Positions 1 to 5,998 of a stretch of DNA of 24,641 nucleotides are shown one piece after another. A program made the translations under genes and the position numbers. The notes beneath the pieces were generated by a model that saw nothing but the letters and a program-made list of their open reading frames with translations, did no database searches and was not told the origin of the DNA. The stretch is from a virus. Location of the stretch: the IMG/VR virus record IMGVR_UViG_3300025030_000400, positions 1 to 24,641 of that record; one strand, written 5' to 3'. Position 1 is the stretch's first letter, and every line of letters begins with the position of its first letter.

Positions 1-456
1 GCCAAAATTACCACCCCGCACCAGCAGAACGGCAAGAACTACGGAGACAGCAAGGAGACCATGGACCGCTACCAGGTTATTGCATACCACAAAGGCGAGT
101 TCCGCAGCCTGATAACTTGCCGCACCTACATGGCACGCAGCAGCCAGGCCCAGGTGGTCTATGCGTCGATATGGGTCAGCGCACCCAGCCGACCGGGGAA
201 GCCTGAAGTATACGCAGCAGGACACGGCAGCGCCGGGGGATACGGCTACCACAAGAGCAGTGCCGCCATTCAGGAGGCAATCAGCAGCGCCGGAATCAAG
301 TTATACGGCAGCGCATACGGACCCCGCCACAACGAGCCGGAAGACTTTAAGAAGGAATGCCACATCGATGGAGTGGGGGAGCAGGCTATTGAATACGCAT
401 TAACCGCCATCGCCGCCGCGCTGGGTTACCACAAAATATACATTTGCAAAGGGTGA
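1..456 (+). CDS. Phage protein of unknown function (5' end outside window)
   Basis: The reading frame is open from the first base of the window to the stop at 454-456, so the gene is treated as cut at its 5' end. An in-frame ATG exists at 61, but the 20 codons before it (beginning AKITTPHQQNGKNYG) read like ordinary protein, and no clear Shine-Dalgarno site precedes 61. The true start is probably just upstream of base 1. The central segment GHGSAGGYGYHKSSAAI is a signature I associate with a small phage protein family of unknown role. No transmembrane segment or catalytic motif is visible. It heads a tight rightward run of small phage genes. The family resemblance is from memory and was not checked. 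Confidence 0.75.
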   Translation, partial: AKITTPHQQNGKNYGDSKETMDRYQVIAYHKGEFRSLITCRTYMARSSQAQVVYASIWVSAPSRPGKPEVYAAGHGSAGGYGYHKSSAAIQEAISSAGIKLYGSAYGPRHNEPEDFKKECHIDGVGEQAIEYALTAIAAALGYHKIYICKG

Positions 457-460
457 CGCT

Positions 461-637
461 ATGTACGCACGTATCCAGATGTACAGGGGATGGAAGATAG
501 GCCACGCAATAGAGGGATGGTACGTTGAACGGTGGGGTGTTCGATTGAACGTCAACAACCCCGAACACGGACGCCGCCGCATTGACGAGAGAGCAAAAGA
601 ATATCCATGGGAAGTAGACCCCGACCCAAGATCGTAG
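461..637 (+). CDS. Small phage protein, unknown function (58 aa)
   Basis: The ATG at 461 lies four bases after the previous stop, preceded by AAAGGGTGA as a weak ribosome binding site, and the frame runs to TAG at 635-637. The product (MYARIQMYRGWKIGHAIEG...) is rich in Arg, Trp and Tyr and ends in a Pro/Asp-rich tail. I do not recognise a domain. Close spacing to both neighbours supports it as a real gene in the small-gene operon. Confidence 0.5.
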   Translation: MYARIQMYRGWKIGHAIEGWYVERWGVRLNVNNPEHGRRRIDERAKEYPWEVDPDPRS

Positions 638-661
638 CCACACCGCCAAGGAGCCACGCCA

Positions 662-778
662 ATGACCCGACAACTCACCACCCCCGACCCCCACCAGATG
701 ACGGACCACCCCAACTATACCGCGGCATGTGACGAACTGTCACGCCGCTGCAGCACCGCCAGCAGCCAGGAGGCATAA
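662..778 (+). CDS. Small phage protein, unknown function (38 aa)
   Basis: An AAGGAG site at 650-655 precedes the ATG at 662 at suitable spacing. The 38-residue product begins MTRQLTTPDPHQMTDHPNY. Its stop (776-778) lies in the leader of the next gene, so the two are probably translationally coupled. No domain is recognised; coding status rests on the ribosome binding site and packing. Confidence 0.4.
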   Translation: MTRQLTTPDPHQMTDHPNYTAACDELSRRCSTASSQEA

Positions 779-780
779 CC

Positions 781-1107
781 ATGAGCACACAACACACGCC
801 GGGACCATGGTATTTATCGGATAGAGAAATCCGCACGGAAGCAAATTATCAAGCGATATGTGAAATCTACAAAGGTGGACCACCCAACCCCGACGATGCC
901 ACCGCGCAAGCCAACGCCCGATTGATAGCAGCCGCACCCGCCATGTTCGACGCCCTCGCCTATGTGGTGAACTGGCACCGGGAGCATGACAGCGGGGAGG
1001 GGGAGCTTTTCGGGCTCGACTATGTGACCGATTGCATATCAGCACTCCGCCAGGTGGACCCCGAATGGCACACCACCAGCACCCAGGAGGCCCACGCCAA
1101 TGACTGA
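781..1107 (+). CDS. HTPGPW / ANARLIAAAP family small phage protein
   Basis: A strong AGGAGG (769-774) precedes the ATG. The 108-residue product has two hallmarks of a widespread phage/prophage family of unknown function: HTPGPW near the N-terminus (residues 5-10) and ANARLIAAAPAMFDAL in the middle. The family usually occurs among small accessory genes of temperate and virulent phages, which fits the location. The C-terminal tail is poorly conserved-looking. No enzymatic motif is visible, and the role is unknown to me. Confidence 0.8.
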   Translation: MSTQHTPGPWYLSDREIRTEANYQAICEIYKGGPPNPDDATAQANARLIAAAPAMFDALAYVVNWHREHDSGEGELFGLDYVTDCISALRQVDPEWHTTSTQEAHAND

Positions 1108-1165
1108 ACTATTAGCCGCAGCATCCGTGATTATCTACTGTGTAGTCAAGTGGAGTAGATGTTAA
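1100..1165 (+). CDS. Possible 21-aa hydrophobic peptide
   Basis: The ATG at 1100 overlaps the end of the preceding gene and sits nine bases after a strong CCAGGAGG (1083-1090). It encodes MTELLAAASVIIYCVVKWSRC, mostly one hydrophobic segment. The leader matches those of the neighbouring small genes, which is the main support. It could be a small membrane peptide or only a translated leader. Confidence 0.3.
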   Translation: MTELLAAASVIIYCVVKWSRC

Positions 1166-1194
1166 CCGGCCCGAGCGGCCAAGGAGGTAGAGCG

Positions 1195-1440
1195 ATGAAA
1201 CTCGAACGGATCATAGACGCAGGAGAGAAATTTGCAGATCGTTATGTTTGTGAGTTCGACAATGGTGATGTGTACAACCTATCTGCCAACGCCAACCAAC
1301 CGAACGGCGTTTGCATGTATGTTGGCAACGTAGACGAGGGAACCGCTGGGGTAGACGACAACGCGCCGGAAGTAGCGTGCAAACAAGCGCCAGAAGGAAC
1401 CCGGCGAATGATCGAACGCTTAGAGAACGAGCAACCGTAG
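1195..1440 (+). CDS. Small phage protein, unknown function (81 aa)
   Basis: The start is set at ATG 1195 because AAGGAGG (1181-1187) lies eight bases upstream. An earlier in-frame ATG at 1159 has no such site and overlaps the preceding frame. The product (MKLERIIDAGEKFADRYVC...) is acidic in its second half and has three scattered cysteines. It has no recognised domain. It is part of the rightward small-gene operon. Confidence 0.6.
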   Translation: MKLERIIDAGEKFADRYVCEFDNGDVYNLSANANQPNGVCMYVGNVDEGTAGVDDNAPEVACKQAPEGTRRMIERLENEQP

Positions 1441-1510
1441 CCACACCCCACCCACCAACACAAATAAAGCCCGGTAACCGCTCACAACGGCACCGGCCAG
1501 GAGGCAACCA

Positions 1511-1711
1511 ATGAAAATAACCGAGCAACACACACCTGTAGGAGTGTACACCACGATAGACCATGAGGGCGTCGAATTGACCGTTAGGACAGACCACGGA
1601 CACCTCACCGAACTCAGACTATTAGCCGTCGAGTACGACCAGCAAGCGGCACACGCGACCCGCACAGCCAACCTTATCAGGGAGGCATGCAAGCAAATAG
1701 CAGCCACCTAA
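1511..1711 (+). CDS. Small phage protein, unknown function (66 aa)
   Basis: The CAGGAGG site at 1498-1504 precedes the ATG at 1511. The product begins MKITEQHTPVGVYTTIDHEG and ends in an alpha-helical-looking segment with alternating charges. The early HTP motif recalls the gene at 781, but the rest does not match. It is the last gene before the terminator at 1745-1792, so it closes the small-gene operon. Confidence 0.55.
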   Translation: MKITEQHTPVGVYTTIDHEGVELTVRTDHGHLTELRLLAVEYDQQAAHATRTANLIREACKQIAAT

Positions 1712-1744
1712 AATCCTTTCGGTCCCGACTTCATAAACCGAGCG

Positions 1745-1792
1745 AAAAAATCCCTGTAGAACCGTATTGCAAGCGGCTTTACAGGGATTTTA
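1745..1792. terminator. Bidirectional intrinsic terminator between convergent operons
   Basis: A perfect 12-bp stem is formed by 1747-1758 (AAAATCCCTGTA) and 1780-1791 (TACAGGGATTTT), with a 21-base loop that can pair further (CCG with CGG). The plus strand ends the stem in TTTT. The minus strand continues into six Ts (complement of 1745-1750). It lies between a rightward gene ending at 1711 and a leftward gene ending at 1831, the expected position for a shared terminator. Confidence 0.85.
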
Positions 1793-1830
1793 CTTGTCTA
1801 AAAACTATGTGCTGTAATCCAGTTTTGCGC

Positions 1831-2046
1831 CTACCTCATCACCCCTTCAAGCGACCACCTGAGCCGAACACACTCTTGACACTCATCCGAGAACGCCAAC
1901 CGCTCAGGAGCCACGCAACCACACCGCTTGCACGCCCGCACTGACCTGTAGCAAGCAGTCCGAGCCGAACCAATACCCCCCGCACGCATGGCAGCGTGAC
2001 GAGCCGCCTTGTCTATTGTTGCTGCCCTTGGATACCTCAGTTTCAT
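1831..2046 (-). CDS. Small zinc-ribbon protein (71 aa)
   Basis: Read leftward, the ATG at 2046-2044 directly follows the stop of the large zinc-ribbon gene, and GGGGAGAAATTCTAA supplies a Shine-Dalgarno site about eight bases upstream. The N-terminal half is Arg/Ala-rich and helical-looking. The C-terminal half has CKRCGC ... CQEC, two cysteine pairs spaced as in a zinc ribbon. A DNA- or RNA-binding accessory factor is plausible but not shown. It forms a two-gene leftward operon ending at the 1745-1792 terminator. Confidence 0.6.
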   Translation of the reverse strand: MKLRYPRAATIDKAARHAAMRAGGIGSARTACYRSVRACKRCGCVAPERLAFSDECQECVRLRWSLEGVMR

Positions 2047-2955
2047 TTAGAATTTCTCCCCAGGATGATCCAGCTCCCATTGACGCTTCCGCCGTTCACC
2101 CTCTTCCGCTGTGATTCTGGGAGCGACGTTTACGCCTTCCTGTCTATGCGTGTTATTGTTCCAGCCGCAATAAAAACACACACCACTTTTAGGCGAATAT
2201 TGGTGATAACCGTCGGCGTCATGTGGTACCAGTTTACCATCATTACCCACGAACCACCGACGCACACAGTTATACATTAATGGTTTTTCTATCTCGTTCC
2301 ATGCGGCTTTCAACGCCTCATCGCTCCATGAGTTCGACTTGCACGACGGACATATTTTAGGCAAGCCCTCAATCCTACTCACCCAGGCGTTACCACACTT
2401 CATGCAGTCATACCTCCCCGCGTCAAGTAGCCCATCGGGGTCAAACGGATCGACGCCCGCCCACTTTGTCTTTTTGCACTTAGGGCATTGCCGAGGCACT
2501 GTCGCAGCCGACCGGGACATCCAGGAACCACCACACAGGATGCACTTGCACGGCACGCCCGTAACCACATTGCCAACCTGCCACCTTGTGCTTTTGCACT
2601 TGTGGCATTGTTTAGGTACCGTCTCAGCACTACGGCTTACCCACTCACCGCCGCACACCTTGCACACACAACTGACACCCTCATCCGGTTTATTACCAAC
2701 CTGCCACCTTGTGCTTTTGCAATTAGAACAAATTGACGGGTCGGGCCTGTGACTCACCCACTCATTACCACACAGCTTGCACCTACACACATGTTTGCCG
2801 GCGTAGTTTACCCGCTCATTGAGAAGCCGACCGTAGGAGTTGTGATAACCATCCCAATCCTTACGCTTACACTTTGGACACTGGATAGGAGACCTCAACA
2901 TTTTACTAACCCACCTGTTACCACACTTTTGACACGTGCATTTCGTACCCTTCAT
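2047..2955 (-). CDS. Tandem zinc-ribbon protein (about five repeats, 302 aa)
   Basis: The start is placed at the ATG 2955-2953 because GAGGTG lies seven to eight bases upstream; an upstream TTG would extend it by five residues. The protein is almost entirely a repeated unit of about 35-45 residues with pattern CxCxxCGxxWVSR...CxxCKSxxW. Five clear copies precede a diverged sixth segment (CVRRWF...CFYCGW). Each unit offers four or more cysteines for zinc. Two units are near-identical at DNA level, suggesting recent duplication. A segment between ribbons contains DPFDPDGLL, also seen in two other proteins here. Such arrays usually bind nucleic acid, so a regulator is likely, but the family is not identified. 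Confidence 0.75.
   Translation of the reverse strand: MKGTKCTCQKCGNRWVSKMLRSPIQCPKCKRKDWDGYHNSYGRLLNERVNYAGKHVCRCKLCGNEWVSHRPDPSICSNCKSTRWQVGNKPDEGVSCVCKVCGGEWVSRSAETVPKQCHKCKSTRWQVGNVVTGVPCKCILCGGSWMSRSAATVPRQCPKCKKTKWAGVDPFDPDGLLDAGRYDCMKCGNAWVSRIEGLPKICPSCKSNSWSDEALKAAWNEIEKPLMYNCVRRWFVGNDGKLVPHDADGYHQYSPKSGVCFYCGWNNNTHRQEGVNVAPRITAEEGERRKRQWELDHPGEKF
2573..2721. repeat. Internal DNA duplication within the zinc-ribbon gene
   Basis: A 26-base block is identical at 2573-2598 and 2696-2721 (offset 123 bases, 41 codons). It encodes CKSTRWQVGN in both places, in frame. This indicates a recent unit duplication or conversion in the repeat array, while the flanks have diverged. Confidence 0.8.
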
Positions 2956-3015
2956 TTTGACACCTCGCAAAATAGTAATTTGATTCCCTGTGTTCCGGTA
3001 GTATCATGATAACCC

Positions 3016-3033
3016 GTTGCCTACAAGGGCAAT
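3016..3033. promoter_or_regulatory. Operator-like site, copy 1 (GTTGCC-N6-GGCAAT)
   Basis: The sequence is GTTGCC TACAAG GGCAAT. The pairing arms are TTGCC (3017-3021) and GGCAA (3028-3032), with six bases between. The same 6+6 bases recur at 3451-3468 with an unrelated spacer, so the arms are conserved and the middle is not, as expected for a dimeric repressor site. It lies about 60 bases upstream of the leftward zinc-ribbon start. A weak leftward promoter could overlap it (minus-strand TATCAT at 3011-3006). Confidence 0.6.
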
Positions 3034-3100
3034 AGCCATTATTTTTCGCTAACCAAAACAGCCGACGCCGTAACACCTTGAAATGCCAATGTAGCAGCCC

Positions 3101-3141
3101 CCGCTACTCCAGCACTGCTTTTTACCCTAATGGAGTAGCGG
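3101..3141. repeat. 11-bp perfect inverted repeat / hairpin
   Basis: CCGCTACTCCA (3101-3111) pairs perfectly with TGGAGTAGCGG (3131-3141) around a 19-base loop containing a T5 run. No T-tract follows on either strand, so it is not a standard terminator. It may be a regulatory RNA hairpin, a protein-binding site or a replication-related structure. Confidence 0.65.
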
Positions 3142-3325
3142 CATCCCAATTATTTCAGTAGTTTAACCCTTCTCTCGGTTACTTCCCTTAACTACTTCTA
3201 TCAGAGAAGATCAGAGATGGATAAAAAAAGAAAGTAGGAGAAAGAGAAAAGAGAGAAGAGAGAGAAATACACAATAATACTTCTTTTATATACTATCCAT
3301 CATTGACCCTAAAGGGTAAGCACTC

Positions 3326-3416
3326 GGTGGCGGGGTGGCGGGGAATCAGTTATAGTTTAATGATGTCAACTACTTGCAGCCCCCTTGAGGTGGCGGGGGG
3401 CCTGTGGGGTGGCGGG
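3326..3416. repeat. Four GGTGGCGGG repeats upstream of main promoter
   Basis: Exact copies of GGTGGCGGG lie at 3326-3334, 3334-3342, 3389-3397 and 3408-3416, just upstream of the promoter at 3444. Spacing is uneven. They could be activator or recombinase arm-type sites; the G runs could also form a quadruplex on this strand. No function is demonstrated. Confidence 0.6.
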
Positions 3417-3443
3417 AGCCGCCAGTGTGATCATATGCACCGC

Positions 3444-3473
3444 TTGACAAGTTGCCCCGATAGGCAATATAAT
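3444..3473 (+). promoter_or_regulatory. Perfect-consensus sigma-70 promoter with embedded operator
   Basis: The -35 TTGACA (3444-3449) and -10 TATAAT (3468-3473) are both exact consensus with an 18-base spacer. The spacer holds the second copy of GTTGCC-N6-GGCAAT (3451-3468), ending at the first base of the -10. A protein bound there would block polymerase, so repression is the expected control. The first gene downstream starts at 3521, giving a 5' leader of about 40 bases. Confidence 0.88.
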
Positions 3474-3520
3474 GCGCCCACAGAAGCAGTGAGTACACAA
3501 CCTACACAGGAGTGAGTGCA

Positions 3521-4099
3521 ATGAGTACACAGATGAGCGATCCTTTTGATCCTACAGGAGTTTTTGCGGCAGCGGAGGCAGGTGTGGCTACTCACACAAC
3601 GCCACAACGGACATACCAGACAAAGAAGGGCAAAACTGTCACTCTACCGATCAAAGAGAAGGGAGTGCTCAATAAATCCACCAGGAAGGCTGTAAAACTC
3701 GTTGTAGAGCATGGAGTTGCGCCTAAAGATGCATGGGAGCTAGTGAACGGTAGAACCGCCACCAGCGCAGCCGTAACGAATCTTAAAGCCAAGTGTACCG
3801 ATTACAGCTTGAAAGGGGAGGAAATGCAGCGTCTGTCTCACCGAGTGGTGAAAAATACCCTCAGAGGCAAACCACTGGAGACCAGGCGACCCCAGATCGA
3901 CAAGGCAACGGGTATGCAGGTAAAGGACGATAAGGGGCAACCTATTGAAATCATTGAGTGCCAATACCCCAGCCATACAAACATGCTGGCCGCCGCCTCA
4001 ATGGTCCAGGATCGAGTTGACCCGATTGTCCGGCAGAACATCAACCTCAACGGCAATTTGGCAGACTTCTTGCCGTTTGAACTGGATAAGTATCGGTAA
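3521..4099 (+). CDS. Putative small-terminase-like / HTH phage protein (192 aa)
   Basis: The start is ATG 3521, eight bases after AGGAG (3508-3512); an in-frame GTG at 3512 overlaps that site and is rejected. The N-terminus carries DPFDPTGVF (residues 7-15). A Lys-rich stretch precedes a helical segment (STRKAVKLVVEHGVAPKDAWELV), then a middle with TLRGKPLET and a C-terminal region SHTNMLAAASMVQDRVDPIV. The last pattern, a helix ending in a DRVDP-type motif followed by a short Asn-rich tail, reminds me of phage small terminase or DNA-binding proteins. The distance to TerL (3.8 kb) is unusual for a TerS. The role is uncertain; an early regulator is an alternative. It is expressed from the promoter at 3444-3473. 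Confidence 0.6.
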   Translation: MSTQMSDPFDPTGVFAAAEAGVATHTTPQRTYQTKKGKTVTLPIKEKGVLNKSTRKAVKLVVEHGVAPKDAWELVNGRTATSAAVTNLKAKCTDYSLKGEEMQRLSHRVVKNTLRGKPLETRRPQIDKATGMQVKDDKGQPIEIIECQYPSHTNMLAAASMVQDRVDPIVRQNINLNGNLADFLPFELDKYR

Positions 4100-4178
4100 G
4101 CGGGCGGCAGCTCGACCATGCCCCGGGACCAGGAGACAAGGGGTCATCTTGCAAGTGGTTGATTTTTCAGGGGTTCTA

Positions 4179-4205
4179 ATCGCAACTACTAGTCATAGTT
4201 GCGAT
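4179..4205. repeat. 10-bp inverted repeat with 7-base centre; candidate recombinase core (attP-like) site
   Basis: ATCGCAACTA (4179-4188) and TAGTTGCGAT (4196-4205) are perfect inverted copies around CTAGTCA. Two opposed arms of 9-13 bp around a 6-8 base centre is the known geometry of tyrosine-recombinase core sites. It lies about 260 bases before the recombinase gene in a non-coding stretch. It could instead be an RNA hairpin, though no T-tract follows. Confidence 0.5.
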
Positions 4206-4257
4206 CAACTGGAAGCCGGAAAACAGGTGTTGTAGTGATTTCAGTAACTTACGTGGA

Positions 4258-4297
4258 ATCTGAATATATGAGTCCGAAAATATTCATATATTCAGAT
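4258..4297. repeat. 14-bp perfect inverted repeat
   Basis: ATCTGAATATATGA (4258-4271) and TCATATATTCAGAT (4284-4297) are exact inverted copies with a 12-base spacer. It is strongly AT-rich against its surroundings. It lies between the candidate core site and the recombinase promoter. Possible roles are an excisionase or regulator binding site, or a second recombination site. Confidence 0.7.
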
Positions 4298-4406
4298 ATG
4301 ACCCCCGGTGGCCTACCATTTTCAGCGGCTGTGCTGCCAAGGCCGCCACCCACCTGTCAGGGTGACGAATATTTTCTGGTATCGGTATCTAATAGCAACT
4401 ATTTAC

Positions 4407-4446
4407 TTGTCACTTGGGATTATTGGTGGTATATGTCTCCTATACC
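4407..4446 (+). promoter_or_regulatory. Probable promoter of the recombinase gene, with overlapping inverted repeat
   Basis: TTGTCA (4407-4412), 17-base spacer, TATATG (4430-4435) gives a reasonable sigma-70 promoter. The -10 is overlapped by GGTATA (4428-4433) and TATACC (4441-4446), inverted arms around a seven-base spacer. This suggests local control, possibly by the recombinase itself. The gene starts at 4464 after AGGAGG at 4452-4457. The rest of the 4100-4463 gap holds the two inverted repeats listed separately and no gene I can support. Confidence 0.55.
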
Positions 4447-4463
4447 AACACAGGAGGCATACC

Positions 4464-5057
4464 ATGAGCACACAGGCAATGAACCACCCACCCAAGGGTA
4501 AATGCATCATCGTAGACCCTATCCGATCCCTGGATGATGTTGCTGCTATCAAGCAGTACATAGCGCGATCCCCACGCAATCTGGCAATGTTCACGCTGGG
4601 TGTGAACACCAACCTCAGAGCTGGTGACTTGTTGCGGCTCACCATGGGCGACATCGACTGGTTCCTGGGCCGCCTGCACATCAAAGAGGGCAAGACCAAA
4701 AAGAACCGGTCGATACCCCTGTCAGCCGGCGTGTTGGAACTCCTGGTGGACTACTGTAAGCCGGGCAGGCAACACAGGAAGGATGAATTACTGTTCCCCA
4801 GCAGCAAGGGTGGTGGACCAATTACGGTCTCATCGTTCAACAACATGGTCAAAAAGTGGTGCAAAGACTGTGACCTCATCGGTAACTTCGGTAGCCACTC
4901 CCTACGCAAGACCTGGGCGTATACTCAGCACAACGTGTTCAAGACCGACATGGCCGAGATATCCAAGGCAATGAACCACTCCAGCATGAGTGTGACATTC
5001 CTGTACCTCGGTATTGACGAAGCGGCTCAGGCCAAAATGTACGGTAATTTTATATGA
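4464..5057 (+). CDS. Short tyrosine recombinase (catalytic domain only, 197 aa)
   Basis: The start is ATG 4464 with AGGAGG seven bases upstream; the longer frame from 4308 runs through the promoter region and is rejected. The tyrosine-recombinase active site is complete: Arg52 (NLRAGD), a Lys near 77-79 (EGKTKK), His145 and Arg148 (HSLR), His172 (MNHSS) and Tyr181 (FLYLG). The protein is almost all catalytic domain and lacks an obvious N-terminal arm- or core-binding domain. At about 200 residues it has the size of FimB/FimE-type recombinases rather than a lambda-type integrase (about 350). It likely integrates or inverts DNA; the repeats upstream are candidate substrates. Its stop overlaps the next start (ATGA), implying coupled expression. 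Confidence 0.88.
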   Translation: MSTQAMNHPPKGKCIIVDPIRSLDDVAAIKQYIARSPRNLAMFTLGVNTNLRAGDLLRLTMGDIDWFLGRLHIKEGKTKKNRSIPLSAGVLELLVDYCKPGRQHRKDELLFPSSKGGGPITVSSFNNMVKKWCKDCDLIGNFGSHSLRKTWAYTQHNVFKTDMAEISKAMNHSSMSVTFLYLGIDEAAQAKMYGNFI

Positions 5058-5998
5058 AGCATGACCCGTTCGACCCCAAAGGGTTGTTGACCCCACCCCG
5101 CCAGATGACCGAGGGACTGCTGAAATCGGTTTTTCTGTCACAGCGGCAGGGGATGACCCTCGGTCAGAAAATTTCCATGTCTCTGCGTCGTATCCGCCAC
5201 TGGTACGAGTTGTACGACGGGAACGTGCATGTGACATTCTCAGGCGGGGCTGACAGCACAGTGCTACTCGACATGGTGAGATCGATCTACCCCCACGTAC
5301 CCGCCGTATTCGTTGACACAGGTGTGGAATTTCCTGAGATACGGGAGTTTGTGCGTACTGTTGATAACGTGGTATGGGTCAAACCAAAAAAGACGTTCAA
5401 ACAGGTTTGCCAAGAGTACGGGTATCCTGTCGTCAGCAAGGAAACCAGTCAGAAATTGCACGAAGTGCGTACCACCAAGTCTGAGTTCATGATGAAACTG
5501 AGAACCACCGGTGTAGAGGGCCGTAAGCGCCAGACTATCCCCAAAAAATGGCAGTATCTCATCGACGCGCCGTTCAAAATAAGCCACAAGTGCTGCTACT
5601 ATCTGAAAAAAGAACCATTGTTCCGCTATGAGCGGGCTACGGGGAGCAAACCGTTTGTGGGTGTAATGGCCGCCGAGTCGTGTGCTCGGTTGCAATCTGC
5701 AACCGAGCACGGGTGCTTCATGTTCGGAAAGCACCCGATGTGCCGACCAATGTCCTTCTGGACGCAGGCTGATAGCCACGCGTACCTGGCAATGATTGAC
5801 CACTGCGTTCTGTACGACCCACCGTTCAATTTCACCCGCACCGGCTGCATGTTCTGCGGATACGGAGTCGATCAGGAAAGCCCGAATAAATTTCAGAAAA
5901 TGGCTGTCACACACCCCCGCATCCACCGACTAGCCCTGCCTGCTATGGGTATCGACAAGGTGATGGAGTTCATGAAGCAGCCTATAGGAGCCACCTAA
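5054..5998 (+). CDS. PAPS-reductase-family PP-loop ATPase (314 aa)
   Basis: The start ATG overlaps the recombinase stop. After a 60-residue N-terminal segment beginning MKHDPFDPKGLL comes the PP-loop SGGADST (residues 63-69), the ATP-pyrophosphatase signature of the PAPS reductase/DndC/tRNA-thiolation superfamily. A Cys pair (SHKCCYYL) and a C-terminal GCMFCGYG segment could hold a metal or Fe-S cluster, as in DndC-like proteins. Phages often encode such proteins, but their substrate is mostly unknown. Candidates are adenylylation or thiolation of DNA or tRNA, or sulfur assimilation. No dnd partners (DndB, DndD, DndE) are in the window. The DPFDP motif is shared with two neighbouring proteins. 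Confidence 0.85.
   Translation: MKHDPFDPKGLLTPPRQMTEGLLKSVFLSQRQGMTLGQKISMSLRRIRHWYELYDGNVHVTFSGGADSTVLLDMVRSIYPHVPAVFVDTGVEFPEIREFVRTVDNVVWVKPKKTFKQVCQEYGYPVVSKETSQKLHEVRTTKSEFMMKLRTTGVEGRKRQTIPKKWQYLIDAPFKISHKCCYYLKKEPLFRYERATGSKPFVGVMAAESCARLQSATEHGCFMFGKHPMCRPMSFWTQADSHAYLAMIDHCVLYDPPFNFTRTGCMFCGYGVDQESPNKFQKMAVTHPRIHRLALPAMGIDKVMEFMKQPIGAT

Larger units (their letters stand above)
2956..3520. other. Divergent regulatory intergenic region
   Basis: This 565-base gap separates a leftward gene from a rightward gene. I see no credible coding sequence. It contains two operator-like inverted repeats at its ends, an 11-bp hairpin, a purine-rich tract at 3203-3267 (only one T between 3223 and 3267), four GGTGGCGGG repeats and one consensus promoter. 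This is the only large control region before 4.1 kb and probably the lysogeny or early control region, though no classical CI/Cro pair is present. Confidence 0.7.

Noticed and set aside
2573-2721. Repeats considered as a CRISPR array
   Set aside because: They are in-frame zinc-ribbon coding units, only two near-identical blocks, with no palindromic repeat/spacer pattern.
3303-3515. 70-aa rightward open frame
   Set aside because: It spans the G-rich repeats and the consensus promoter and has no sensible composition.
4307-4350. GGTGGC...GCCACC inverted repeat
   Set aside because: The 6-bp arms are 32 bases apart in GC-rich sequence, so chance pairing is likely.
4199-4501. 100-aa rightward open frame over the inverted repeats, and the extended recombinase frame from 4308
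   Set aside because: Both cross the palindromes and promoter; the AGGAGG before ATG 4464 gives a better start.
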